From positions 1 through 64,000 of the forward strand of contig JAAYHR010000018.1 of assembly GCA_012735275.1 (NCBI GenBank): a DNA stretch of 64,000 bases, read 5' to 3'. Below the pieces are notes generated by a model. The model saw only the letters and a program-made list of their open reading frames with translations. It did no database searches and was not told the DNA's origin. The position numbers and the translations under genes are program-made. Below, piece after piece: positions 8,426 through 17,595 of the stretch; position 1 is the first letter of the stretch, and each line of letters starts with the position of its first letter. This stretch comes from Erysipelothrix sp. (GTDB lineage Bacteria; Bacillota_I; Bacilli_A; Erysipelotrichales; Erysipelotrichaceae).

Positions 8426-9355
8426 TTACTTTCCGTGTATTATTTCCTCTATTCTTTTGAACCTATGGTTTAAACCTGATTTAGTAATCGTTTTACCATA
8501 CATAATATAATATTCATCAGTTAACTCATTTAAGCTTGATTCAGGGAATTGCTTGCGTAATTCAATAACTTCTAAGTGAGCAGGACTTAAGCTTGACTGT
8601 AAACCATGTTCCTCAATTTTCGCAATTAATTCTAACTGCTTACTTGCCGCCGTTAAGACTTTTACTTCATTGGCTAACTCACAGTTATCTAAACGAGTAA
8701 AGTTATTAACAAAGTCTCTTTGAATTCGTGCCTCTTCAAACTCCATAACGCCGTTAGATGATCCAATTGCTCTTAGTAGATCAGAAATATTCTCGGCCTG
8801 CTTAATGTAGACAACATGTTGCTTACGGCGCATAATTACTTTTGCATCTAAGCTTAACTTATTCATTAAGGCTTGTACTAAATTACTTAACTTTTCTGAA
8901 TCAGATGAAATTTCTAAATGATACTCAGTTGTATTTGGTGAGTTAACACTCCCATTAGCCATAAATGCTCCAGCTAAGAATGCACGCTCACAACATTCAT
9001 TTTCTAAATCATCTAATGTGATGGCTTCTTTTAAACCATTTTCATCATAGAGACCTAACTCAGATAATACTTGTAAACCATTACCAATGATATTAACTTG
9101 GTAGGTTTTATTTTGCTCAAAACTTTGATTAACCATAACATCTAACTTTAAGTTGGCATCAAAAAGATCTTTCGCGAGTTGCCAAACTCTTTTTGCGATA
9201 TAAGTATTTTCGGTTGCAAACTGTAAACTTATTCCGTCTTGATTAATTATTAATTTTGAAGACATAAGAATTAAAGCACTTAATTGACTTCTTTGACAGC
9301 ACTCAAAAAGTGTATTTCTTGAAATCTCATGTTTTATTTTTTTCGAAAATGACAT
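8426..9355 (-). CDS. whiA: DNA-binding protein WhiA
   Basis: A 309-residue WhiA: an N-terminal domain related to LAGLIDADG homing endonucleases (MSFSKKIKHEISR, then CCERAFLAGAFMANGSVNSP near 120-140) and a C-terminal helix-turn-helix (SSLNELTDEYYIMYGKTITKSGLNHRFKRI). In Gram-positive bacteria WhiA affects cell division and chromosome segregation. Its start shares a base with the yvcK stop (TAATG), so the two are translationally coupled, as in most Firmicutes. Confidence 0.96.
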   Translation of the reverse strand: MSFSKKIKHEISRNTLFECCQRSQLSALILMSSKLIINQDGISLQFATENTYIAKRVWQLAKDLFDANLKLDVMVNQSFEQNKTYQVNIIGNGLQVLSELGLYDENGLKEAITLDDLENECCERAFLAGAFMANGSVNSPNTTEYHLEISSDSEKLSNLVQALMNKLSLDAKVIMRRKQHVVYIKQAENISDLLRAIGSSNGVMEFEEARIQRDFVNNFTRLDNCELANEVKVLTAASKQLELIAKIEEHGLQSSLSPAHLEVIELRKQFPESSLNELTDEYYIMYGKTITKSGLNHRFKRIEEIIHGK

Positions 9356-10302
9356 TAAACCACTACCTTATCTTTAAACCATTGTTTTATTTTATTTGAA
9401 TCATGTCGAGCTTGATCATTATCGAAAACTAATAAATCGCGCTCTTCAACATTATATTCTGTTTTTAACTCTTCATCTAAGACGACCATTTTTGCTTTTT
9501 CTTGTGAGTAGGCCGCAACTACTTGAATTGGGATAATATTACTTGGATAAACGATTGTCTTGATTTTACCTTCAAGGTGACTCTCAATCGCATCAATATG
9601 ATCCTTAACAGTATAGTTATCCGTCTCGCCAGCTTCACTCATTATATTTGATAAATAGATTGTTTCGGCATTTGAAGCATTAATTGCTTCACGAATACCT
9701 GGCACAATAATATTTGGAATGATTGAAGTAAAGAGTGATCCAATTCCAAAGATGATATAATCAGCTTCCTCAATTGCCTCAATTGCTTCGGGTGTTGATT
9801 CAACATTTTGATCATAAAAAACACTCTCGATCTCTTTATTTGATTCACGAATATTAGTTTCCCCAGCAACGATACTTCCATCTTTCATTTTCGCAAAGAT
9901 ATCTACCACTGATACCGTTGATGGAATAATTGACCCTTTAATTCTTAAAATCTTCTCAAGCTTCTTAATTGCTTCCATAAAGTCACCGGAAGAGTCAGTT
10001 AAGGCCGCTAAAATGAGATTACCTAATGAATGGCCCTCAACATCAATACCGGCTGAAGAATCGCCTAAAAAGCGGTAATCCATTAACTCTTTTAAAAGTA
10101 TCTCAGACTCAGCCAAAGATACTAATACGTTTCGAACATCACCAACTGCCGGTATTCCATACTTAGTCTTTAATCGACCAGTTGAACCACCATTATCAGC
10201 TACGGTAATGATTGCTTTAATATTTATATTATTTATATGTTTAATTCCTTTTAAGATTGAAGCGACCCCACTGCCTCCACCTATAACTACAAGCTTAATC
10301 AC
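9355..10302 (-). CDS. yvcK: YvcK/CofD family protein (gluconeogenesis factor)
   Basis: A 315-residue CofD-fold protein: VVIGGGSGVASILKGIK at the N-terminus is the nucleotide-binding loop, followed by ITVADNGGSTGRLK and GVRNVLVSLAE-like segments. In Bacillus subtilis YvcK is needed for growth on gluconeogenic substrates, affects cell shape and binds UDP-sugars. It starts with GTG that overlaps the stop of the upstream dehydrogenase (TAGTG). The usual upstream partner rapZ is not here. Confidence 0.95.
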   Translation of the reverse strand: MIKLVVIGGGSGVASILKGIKHINNINIKAIITVADNGGSTGRLKTKYGIPAVGDVRNVLVSLAESEILLKELMDYRFLGDSSAGIDVEGHSLGNLILAALTDSSGDFMEAIKKLEKILRIKGSIIPSTVSVVDIFAKMKDGSIVAGETNIRESNKEIESVFYDQNVESTPEAIEAIEEADYIIFGIGSLFTSIIPNIIVPGIREAINASNAETIYLSNIMSEAGETDNYTVKDHIDAIESHLEGKIKTIVYPSNIIPIQVVAAYSQEKAKMVVLDEELKTEYNVEERDLLVFDNDQARHDSNKIKQWFKDKVVV

Positions 10303-11225
10303 TATTTTACCTTTAAGTTAAGCAGTGGTTTACTTGAAATATAATTATCCAAGTTATCCATAATTAACTGGCGGGTACGCTCATTAACTAAGACTGAACT
10401 TGAAGATATGTGGGGAGTAACACTTAAATTTTCAACTTGCCATAAAACAGAATCACTTGCTAATGGCTCAACATTAAAGACATCTAAATAAGCATGACCT
10501 AAATGATTACTTAAGGCATTAACTAAATCATCCTCAATAACTTGTGGTCCACGACCAACATTAATAAAGATTGAACCTAGTTTCATTGCTTCAAAGAACT
10601 GCTGATTAAACATTGCGCGTGTAGCATCATTTAATGGTAAAGCTGCGACAACAACATCAACGTCCGCTAAATGATCATAAACATCATCTAAAGCCAGACA
10701 CTCATCAAAGCAGTCAATTTGACGACCATTTGAGTTAACACCAATGGTATAGACATCAAAAGCTTGTAACCTTTTGGCAGTTGCTTGCCCAATAGCGCCC
10801 GTACCAAGGACTAAGACACGTTTACTAGCTAACTCCTGGATAATACCATTCGCTTCCTTACGGCTACCCCAATGCTTGTCAATTTGATACTGACGAAAAC
10901 GTGCCGCATCACGATAATAATCCAAAATACTATGTAAAACATACTCAGCAATTGGCGCTGAACCAACACCTGATCCATTAGCAAATAAAATATTCAATTC
11001 ATTAACTGCATCCATGTCAATAAAATCATAACCAGCAATTGTTGATTGAATAAACTTTAAACCTTTAATATTTTTTAACTCTTCAAATGGTGGACGTAAA
11101 ATACCAACAAAAACTTCCCCATCAATTTCTTCATTATTATAAACAGCTATTTCATAACCTAAATTTTCTAATAAGCCTATTTGTTCATCACTTAAGATTG
11201 ATGCATCTTGTAAAATTAGTTTCAC
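10302..11225 (-). CDS. D-2-hydroxyacid dehydrogenase (NAD-dependent)
   Basis: A 307-residue member of the D-isomer 2-hydroxyacid dehydrogenase family. The Rossmann loop VLVLGTGAIGQATAKRL is at about 134-150, the catalytic arginine lies in NVGRGPQVIEDDLV and the catalytic histidine in SVTPHISSSS. It would interconvert a 2-keto acid and a D-hydroxy acid; the substrate cannot be told. It starts with GTG after AGAGGTGAT. It is first in an operon with yvcK and whiA, in the position rapZ holds in other Firmicutes. Confidence 0.85.
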   Translation of the reverse strand: MKLILQDASILSDEQIGLLENLGYEIAVYNNEEIDGEVFVGILRPPFEELKNIKGLKFIQSTIAGYDFIDMDAVNELNILFANGSGVGSAPIAEYVLHSILDYYRDAARFRQYQIDKHWGSRKEANGIIQELASKRVLVLGTGAIGQATAKRLQAFDVYTIGVNSNGRQIDCFDECLALDDVYDHLADVDVVVAALPLNDATRAMFNQQFFEAMKLGSIFINVGRGPQVIEDDLVNALSNHLGHAYLDVFNVEPLASDSVLWQVENLSVTPHISSSSVLVNERTRQLIMDNLDNYISSKPLLNLKVK

Positions 11226-11242
11226 CTAATCACCTCTCACTA

Positions 11243-11251
11243 ATTTTAACA
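11243..11251 (-). promoter_or_regulatory. Probable promoter of dehydrogenase-yvcK-whiA
   Basis: Minus-strand TAAAAT preceded by TGT (extended -10) about 18 bases before the GTG start. No good -35 is visible. Confidence 0.4.
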
Positions 11252-11324
11252 TATTTCGCTCTAGATTGCTTAAAATCCCTTTGATTACAACTATAATTAA
11301 AGGACTTTTATTAAGATGATATTT

Positions 11325-11368
11325 ATAAAATAAAAACTGATTTACTATGTATTGATAGTAAATCAGTT
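11325..11368 (-). terminator. Strong intrinsic terminator after trxB
   Basis: A perfect 14-bp minus-strand stem (AACTGATTTACTAT and its complement) with a 6-base loop and a following T-rich tract ends the uvrA-hprK-lgt/ppaX-trxB transcript. Confidence 0.92.
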
Positions 11369-11378
11369 AATTAATTTA

Positions 11379-12302
11379 TTAAGCAAAAGTTGCTTTAATG
11401 TATTCAAATGCTGATTGGGCTGCGATAGCACCATCTGCTGCTGCAGTGACTACTTGTCTTAAGAGTTTTTGGTTAATATCACCAGCTGAGTATAAACCAG
11501 CTACTGATGTTTCCATTTTCTCATTAGCGATAACGTATTTTAGTTTATCTAACTCTGCATAGCCTTCAACCATTGATGTAATTGGGTCTGATCCAATATA
11601 TGGGAATATTGCTGCACCTTCGATATCAAATTCTTTATCGTTGATTTTGTCGTAGACTCTTAGTCCAGTAATTGCTTTTCCATCTGCCAACATAGATTTT
11701 GACTCATGGTTGTATAAGATTGTTACATTGTCTAATTCTTCAACTTGTTTAACAATCTTAGCTTCTGCACGTGCTTTATCACCACGAACAACAATTGTTA
11801 CTGACTTAGCTAAGCCTGATAGGTAGACTGACTCTTCAAATGCTGAGTTTCCTCCACCAATTACAATAATGTCGCGACCTTTGTAGAAGCCACCATCACA
11901 GATTGCACAGTAAGATACTCCACGGCTTGCGTATTCAACTTCATTTTCAATACCTAATAGTTTTTCTTTAGTACCTGTTGCTAAGATAACTGCATGCGCT
12001 AGGTAGCTATCTTGATCTGAGATAACTTCTTTACCATATTCATGGTCTTTTACTTGGGTAACTTTTCCATAAATATATTCTGCACCTAAGCTTGTCGCAT
12101 GGTTGAACATTGATAGTGCTAGATCAGCACCGTGTGTTTGTTCAATCCCTGGCCAGTTTGATATTTCATTAGTTAAGGTTAATTTCCCACCTGGGGCATC
12201 ATTTTCAATAAATGCTGTTTTTAAGCCTGATCTAACTGCATAGATTGCTGCAGTTAAACCAGCTGGGCCACCACCAACGATGATTAGATCATATTTATTC
12301 AT
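11379..12302 (-). CDS. trxB: Thioredoxin-disulfide reductase
   Basis: A 307-residue flavoprotein that uses NADPH to reduce thioredoxin. FAD loop GGGPAG at 10-15, redox pair CAIC with cysteines 132 and 135, NADPH loop GGGNSAFE near 151, and the C-terminal FAD motif YSAGDINQK are all present. The start MNKYDL is chosen because GAGGAG lies 7 bases before it; it overlaps the end of the lgt/ppaX gene by 8 bases. The hprK-lgt-ppaX-trxB neighbourhood is widely conserved in Firmicutes. Confidence 0.96.
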   Translation of the reverse strand: MNKYDLIIVGGGPAGLTAAIYAVRSGLKTAFIENDAPGGKLTLTNEISNWPGIEQTHGADLALSMFNHATSLGAEYIYGKVTQVKDHEYGKEVISDQDSYLAHAVILATGTKEKLLGIENEVEYASRGVSYCAICDGGFYKGRDIIVIGGGNSAFEESVYLSGLAKSVTIVVRGDKARAEAKIVKQVEELDNVTILYNHESKSMLADGKAITGLRVYDKINDKEFDIEGAAIFPYIGSDPITSMVEGYAELDKLKYVIANEKMETSVAGLYSAGDINQKLLRQVVTAAADGAIAAQSAFEYIKATFA

Positions 12303-13740
12303 TTTCATTCTCCTCAATAATTTTAGCTACATCCATCAGATCATAGATTATATAATCTGGATTAGATGCCTTAATTTTTTCTTCAAATTGTTTTGTTGTG
12401 ACAATCGCAATTGAGATGAAACCTGCGGCACGCGCTGCTTCAACATCAGTTACTGTGTCACCTACATAATAACATTTTTTCGCATTAGCTAAAACTTCCT
12501 GCTTCGCTTTTAAGATTCCTTCTGGATTTGGCTTTGGATGCTCAACTTCATTACCACCAATAATAATTGATAAGTTTTCAGTGAAGTTTAATAAATCTAG
12601 TCCAAGTGTTAATGAATCACGCGTTTTACTTGATACAACACCCAGTACATAATTTTTGGCGCTTAATGTTTCCAGTAACTTTTTAGAATCTTTAATTTCT
12701 TCTAATGATTCTCTTTGCATATTCATATTTAACTCTTTATAACGGACAACACATGCATCAATATCATGATGTGCTTCTAAGTGACGCTCAAAACTATGGT
12801 AAAGTGTTGGCCCAATAAATGATAACTTAGTGTCTTCACTTAAAGTAATACTTGGATCCACTTCATTAAATACTTTTGTAAATGTTGAAAGAATTAGTGG
12901 ATTTGTATCGCCTAAAGTTCCATCAAAATCAAATAAGACTAAAGTGTCTTGCTTATCTTGCTTTTTTCTAAACACACCCATAAATCCAATCACTCCTACT
13001 ATTATAAAGACTAATGATACTAACTGGGCACTCTTTAGTCCCATAAACATTAATGAATCAGTTCTAAAATGTTCAATTCCAATTCTAACGATTCCATACC
13101 AAATTAAATAAGCATAGACATAGTCCCCTTGTTTCATTTTGCGAAACTTCGGTAAAGCAAACTTAATTAGGATAAATCCGAGAATATTAAGAATTGATTC
13201 CCAGAAAAACATTGGTTGACGATACTCGCCATTAATAAACATATAGTCTTTAAACCAGTTTGGAAAGTACTTAAAGTAGGCAGCAGACACAACTTCACCA
13301 TAAGCTTCTTGGTTAACAAAGTTACCCCAACGACCTATTGCCTGGGCAATCATTACGCCTGGCATTGCTGAGTCAGCTAAATCAAGAAAGCTAATCCCAA
13401 GTTTTGCTGTTTTATAGTAAGCATAGATTGCTCCTGCTACAAGTCCACCTTGAATTGCCAGTCCACCATCGCGGAAAGCCAAGACACGGGTTAAATCTTC
13501 TAAGAAGTAAGATATATCTGGATAGAAAATAACATACCAAAGTCTTGCTCCAATTAAACCAAAGATTAGGGTCCCAAAGAAGACATCCTCAACTTGTTCA
13601 CTTGAAATATTGCGCTTCTTTGCTGCTTGTGTTGTTAAATAAAGACCAACTGCGGCCCCAAACATAATGATAACTGCATACCATGCAATATCGATACCAA
13701 ATATGCTTATAAATGTTTTTGGATTCGGAAATAATTCCAT
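12295..13740 (-). CDS. lgt: Fusion of prolipoprotein diacylglyceryl transferase and PpaX-like HAD pyrophosphatase
   Basis: One uninterrupted 481-residue frame. Residues 1-255 are Lgt, the membrane enzyme that puts diacylglycerol on lipoprotein cysteines: seven membrane segments and [13 protein letters not shown] at 136-148. A short basic linker (about 255-266) leads into a HAD phosphatase: [10 protein letters not shown] at 271-280, [10 protein letters not shown] near 308-317, VVSSKTRD, and [21 protein letters not shown] matches PpaX, the pyrophosphatase that pairs with HPr kinase. In Bacillus, ppaX is a separate gene just after lgt. The HAD part would face the cytosol. A Met at 254 with AGGAG 11 bases upstream could also give a free HAD protein. 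Confidence 0.93.
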   Translation of the reverse strand: MELFPNPKTFISIFGIDIAWYAVIIMFGAAVGLYLTTQAAKKRNISSEQVEDVFFGTLIFGLIGARLWYVIFYPDISYFLEDLTRVLAFRDGGLAIQGGLVAGAIYAYYKTAKLGISFLDLADSAMPGVMIAQAIGRWGNFVNQEAYGEVVSAAYFKYFPNWFKDYMFINGEYRQPMFFWESILNILGFILIKFALPKFRKMKQGDYVYAYLIWYGIVRIGIEHFRTDSLMFMGLKSAQLVSLVFIIVGVIGFMGVFRKKQDKQDTLVLFDFDGTLGDTNPLILSTFTKVFNEVDPSITLSEDTKLSFIGPTLYHSFERHLEAHHDIDACVVRYKELNMNMQRESLEEIKDSKKLLETLSAKNYVLGVVSSKTRDSLTLGLDLLNFTENLSIIIGGNEVEHPKPNPEGILKAKQEVLANAKKCYYVGDTVTDVEAARAAGFISIAIVTTKQFEEKIKASNPDYIIYDLMDVAKIIEENENE

Positions 13741-13743
13741 ATA

Positions 13744-14703
13744 CTATCGTCTACCTTCTTTTTCTAATTCTTGTTTTCGCTTTAAAAACTTCATAACACG
13801 ATCATTAAAGTCAACCGCACTATTAATTCCTTTTGCTTTTAATCTAAAGTTTGTCACAGCTGTCTCAACTAAGACCGCCATGTTTCGTCCAACCTTAACC
13901 GGGAATTCGATCTTTGGAATATCAATTCCAAGAATATTCATGTAAGTTTGAACTGTTTCGCCTAAGCGCTCATATTCTTTTTTGCCGTCCCATGGATCTA
14001 AATAGATAACAACGTCAATATTAATTGATTCAAGGATTGCGGATGCACCAAACATTTGCATAACGTTAATAATTCCAATTCCTCGAACTTCAAGGACGCC
14101 TTCTAAAATCTCAGGCGGTTTACCGATAATTGAATTATGCATGTTGTAAGTAACAACACGGTCATCCGCAATTAATACGTGACCACGGTTAATTAACTCA
14201 AGCGCTAACTCAGATTTACCGACACCTGATGCTCCCATAATTAGGACACCAGTACCATAAACGTTCATTAGCGTTCCATGGAGTGATGAAGATGGTGCAA
14301 AGACACTATCTAATAGAGCAATAATTTCAACCGTTACACGAACCGTTGGTAGTTTTGTACAGAAGACTGGGAAGTTTTTCTTATCCGCAATTTCTTTTAA
14401 AACTTTTGGTACGGGATGATTCTTAGTAATAATGATTCCTGGCGTATCTTCACCAGTTAAAAAGTCAAAGTGTTTCTTTTGATCTTCCTCACTCATGGTT
14501 CCAATAAAGGAAATCTCTTTATCACCAAGGATAACAATTCTTTTAACATCACTATGAATGTAGTAGCCCGTTAATTCTAATCCTGGTCGATTAACGTCAG
14601 GAACTAATACATCACGTAACAGACTTTCTTCATTTCCACATTCTTGGATAAAGTGAAATTCCGCTACAACATCTTTCATTTGTAATATTTCTCGATCAAA
14701 CAT
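13744..14703 (-). CDS. hprK: HPr kinase/phosphorylase
   Basis: A 319-residue bifunctional enzyme that phosphorylates HPr on serine and reverses the step with phosphate, giving pyrophosphate. Walker A GASGVGKS at 157-164, the HPrK signature EVRGIGIINV and a DPWDGKKEYERLG segment are intact. Through HPr-Ser-P it controls CcpA-dependent catabolite repression. The ATG start has GAGGAGG about 12 bases upstream; an in-frame TTG seven codons earlier would include that ribosome site. It is followed after 3 bases by lgt/ppaX, whose HAD domain could remove the pyrophosphate it makes. Confidence 0.96.
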   Translation of the reverse strand: MFDREILQMKDVVAEFHFIQECGNEESLLRDVLVPDVNRPGLELTGYYIHSDVKRIVILGDKEISFIGTMSEEDQKKHFDFLTGEDTPGIIITKNHPVPKVLKEIADKKNFPVFCTKLPTVRVTVEIIALLDSVFAPSSSLHGTLMNVYGTGVLIMGASGVGKSELALELINRGHVLIADDRVVTYNMHNSIIGKPPEILEGVLEVRGIGIINVMQMFGASAILESINIDVVIYLDPWDGKKEYERLGETVQTYMNILGIDIPKIEFPVKVGRNMAVLVETAVTNFRLKAKGINSAVDFNDRVMKFLKRKQELEKEGRR

Positions 14704-14707
14704 AATA

Positions 14708-17536
14708 TCAATGTGCCTCCTCAAGTGCGCGTTTTAAATACTTACCTGTATAGGATCCTTTTACTTTCGCAACCGCTTCTGGTGTTCCCTCAGCAACAAC
14801 CAATCCACCACCACTACCGCCTTCTGGTCCTAAATCAATAATATTATCAGCATTCTTAATAATATCTAAGTTATGTTCAATAACAATAACAGTATCACCA
14901 TTATCAACAATTCTTTGAAGAACCGCTAATAATTTTCTAACATCATACGAGTGTAAACCAGTTGTTGGCTCATCTAAGACATAAACTGTTTTTCCAGTTG
15001 CACGTTTTTGTAACTCTGACGCTAACTTAACTCGTTGCGCCTCACCACCTGAGAGTGTCGTTGATGATTGACCAAGTTTAATATAGCCAAGTCCAACGTC
15101 TTCTAAAATTTGCAGTGAGTGTTTAATATTGTGAATTGAATCAAAGAAGACAATCGCATCTTCAACTGTCATATCTAAGACATCAAAGATGTTTTTACCT
15201 TTGAAGGTTACTTGTAAGGTTTCATCGTTATAACGTTTCCCCTCACACTCTTCACATTTAACATAAACATCTGGTAAGAAGTGCATTGAGATTTTCTTAA
15301 CCCCATCACCACGACATTTTTCACAACGTCCACCGGCAACGTTAAATGAGAATCTTCCTTTAGAATAACCACGTAATTTAGATTCCGTTGCTAGGGCAAA
15401 TAAATCACGGATGTGATCAAAGACCCCAGTATAAGTTGCTGGATTTGAACGTGGTGTTCTTCCAATTGGATTTTGATCGATATTAACAATCTTATCGATA
15501 TTTTCAAGTCCCGTAATTGATTTAACTTTACCTGGTTTAATGCGAACTCTTCTTAATTCTTTCATAATTGATTTACTTAATACTTCATTGACTAGTGATG
15601 ACTTACCTGAACCTGATACACCTGTTACAACGTTGAAGGCACCAAGTGGGAATTTAACGTTAATATCTTTTAAGTTATTCTCACTAGCTTTATTTACTTT
15701 AACAAATAAACCATTACCCTTACGACGCTCTTTTGGTGTTGGGATAATTTCCTTACGACTTAAGAACTTACCAGTTAATGATTTACTATTTTTCATTATC
15801 TGTTTTGGTGTTCCTTCAGCTGTAATATAACCACCATGAACACCAGCTCCCGGTCCAACATCAATAATCCAGTCTGCCGCTAACATTGTATCTTCATCAT
15901 GCTCAACAACCAGAACACTATTGCCTAAGTCACGCATAGATTTTAATGTGTTAATTAATTTATCATTATCTCTTTGATGAAGTCCAATTGATGGCTCATC
16001 TAAGACGTAGAGAACGCCCATCAGTGATGATCCAATTTGTGTTGCTAAACGGATTCTTTGTGCCTCTCCGCCCGATAGTGTTCCTGCTACACGCTCTAAT
16101 GTTAAATAGGATAATCCAACATCATATAAGAATGAGAGTCGATCAGTAATTTCTTTAATTACTAGATTAGCAATAACCATTTGATTTTCATCTAAGTTAA
16201 GATCTTTCATAAATTCGATTGCATCTTCAACTGACATAGCTGTCCATTCAAAGATATTTTTATTATTTACTTTAACTGATAAAGCCATTTCGTTTAAACG
16301 ACGTCCCGAACAGACCGCACATTCTTGTTCTGATAAGAATGTTTGATACCAACGACGACTAGACTCACTTGAAGTTTCCATAAAGCGACGTTCAATTAAA
16401 TCTTTAACTCCCTCGATATAGTCATTCATAATTCGAATGTTGCCTGAGCGCGAAATTAACTCTCTTTGAATTCTGACTTTTGACCCATGAAGAATGATGT
16501 CCATTTCTTTCTTAGTCATTTTACCTAGAGGTTTATCTAGATCAATTTTATAGTATTCACATAATGTTTCAAATGTTTTCCATTCAATATTATCAGATCC
16601 GACCATATTCTTATAGTAGATAATTCCACCTTCATTGATTGATTTTTCCATTTCGGGAATTAACAGTTCCATATCTAATGTTTGTGAGAAGCCAATTCCA
16701 TTACATGATCCACAAGCACCAAGTGGTGAGTTAAATGAGAATAGTCTTGGCTCTAAAGCTGGGATTGAGAATCCACAAATATCACAAGCGTAGTTTGATG
16801 AGAATAAATGCACTTCATCATTTAAGCCAATTTCAACTGTACCTTCTGTTAACTCTAATGCCGCATTAATTGAATCATTTAAACGAAGTAAATTATCTTC
16901 ACGTAAGATAATTCGATCGACTACCACAGAAATATCATGTGGCTTAGCCTTATCTAAGTCTATCTCATCTTCAAATAATACTTGCTTTCCATCAATAATT
17001 GCTCTTACGTAACCTTCTTTTTTAAGTTCTGCGATTAATTCAGTGTGGCTACCTTTTCTTCTTTTAACAATTGGTGCCATTATCATTAAACGACTACCTT
17101 CTTCAAAGTTTTTAATTTGATCAACCATTTGCTTAACTGATTGTGCTTCAATCTTTGTATTATGGATTGGACAGTATGGTGTACCTACGCGGGCATACAT
17201 TAGACGTAAATAGTCATATATTTCTGTCGCTGTTCCGACCGTTGATCTTGGGTTATTACTTGTTGTTTTTTGATCGATTGAAATTGATGGTGATAATCCT
17301 TCAATTGAATCAACATCTGGTTTTTCAACGCCACCTAAAAACTGACGTGCATATGCTGATAATGATTCAACATAACGTCTTTGTCCTTCAGCATAAATCG
17401 TATCAAATGCTAAAGAAGTTTTTCCTGAGCCTGAGACTCCGGTCATTATTACCAGTTTATTTCTTGGTATTTCAATATCAATATCCTTAAGGTTATTTTC
17501 TCTTGCACCTTTTATTACAATTTTATCTAATTCCAT
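14708..17536 (-). CDS. uvrA: UvrABC system protein A
   Basis: A 942-residue ABC-type ATPase, the damage sensor of nucleotide excision repair. Two ATPase halves are visible: GVSGSGKTSLAFDTIYAEGQ at the N-terminus and GVSGSGKSSLVNEVL in the second half, with LSGGEAQR signatures in each and zinc-finger cysteine pairs (CDICG, CGSCNG; CEKCRGDG, CEECEG). The start MELDKIVIKG was preferred because GAGGTG precedes it; a Met four codons upstream is possible. It follows the uvrB terminator and has its own TATAAT box. Confidence 0.97.
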   Translation of the reverse strand: MELDKIVIKGARENNLKDIDIEIPRNKLVIMTGVSGSGKTSLAFDTIYAEGQRRYVESLSAYARQFLGGVEKPDVDSIEGLSPSISIDQKTTSNNPRSTVGTATEIYDYLRLMYARVGTPYCPIHNTKIEAQSVKQMVDQIKNFEEGSRLMIMAPIVKRRKGSHTELIAELKKEGYVRAIIDGKQVLFEDEIDLDKAKPHDISVVVDRIILREDNLLRLNDSINAALELTEGTVEIGLNDEVHLFSSNYACDICGFSIPALEPRLFSFNSPLGACGSCNGIGFSQTLDMELLIPEMEKSINEGGIIYYKNMVGSDNIEWKTFETLCEYYKIDLDKPLGKMTKKEMDIILHGSKVRIQRELISRSGNIRIMNDYIEGVKDLIERRFMETSSESSRRWYQTFLSEQECAVCSGRRLNEMALSVKVNNKNIFEWTAMSVEDAIEFMKDLNLDENQMVIANLVIKEITDRLSFLYDVGLSYLTLERVAGTLSGGEAQRIRLATQIGSSLMGVLYVLDEPSIGLHQRDNDKLINTLKSMRDLGNSVLVVEHDEDTMLAADWIIDVGPGAGVHGGYITAEGTPKQIMKNSKSLTGKFLSRKEIIPTPKERRKGNGLFVKVNKASENNLKDINVKFPLGAFNVVTGVSGSGKSSLVNEVLSKSIMKELRRVRIKPGKVKSITGLENIDKIVNIDQNPIGRTPRSNPATYTGVFDHIRDLFALATESKLRGYSKGRFSFNVAGGRCEKCRGDGVKKISMHFLPDVYVKCEECEGKRYNDETLQVTFKGKNIFDVLDMTVEDAIVFFDSIHNIKHSLQILEDVGLGYIKLGQSSTTLSGGEAQRVKLASELQKRATGKTVYVLDEPTTGLHSYDVRKLLAVLQRIVDNGDTVIVIEHNLDIIKNADNIIDLGPEGGSGGGLVVAEGTPEAVAKVKGSYTGKYLKRALEEAH

Positions 17537-17555
17537 ACTCCACCTCATTCTTAAT

Positions 17556-17561
17556 ATTATA
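17556..17561 (-). promoter_or_regulatory. Possible uvrA promoter (-10)
   Basis: Minus-strand TATAAT between the uvrB terminator and uvrA, about 20 bases before the start. The -35 is poor. Confidence 0.35.
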
Positions 17562-17563
17562 CA

Positions 17564-17595
17564 ATAAAAAGCCTTAACTTAAAATTAAGGCCATC
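17564..17595 (-). terminator. Intrinsic terminator after uvrB
   Basis: Minus-strand GCCTTAA / TTAAGGC stem with a 7-base loop and TTTTTATT. It separates uvrB from uvrA although both act together. Confidence 0.85.

Noticed and set aside
12295-13740. Two separate genes, lgt and ppaX, joined by a sequencing error
   Set aside because: The frame is continuous with no odd run of bases at the junction, and the linker is normal. Kept as a fusion, with an internal start noted.
15540-17490. Plus-strand frames opposite uvrA
   Set aside because: Both are antisense to a conserved gene and show no independent signals.
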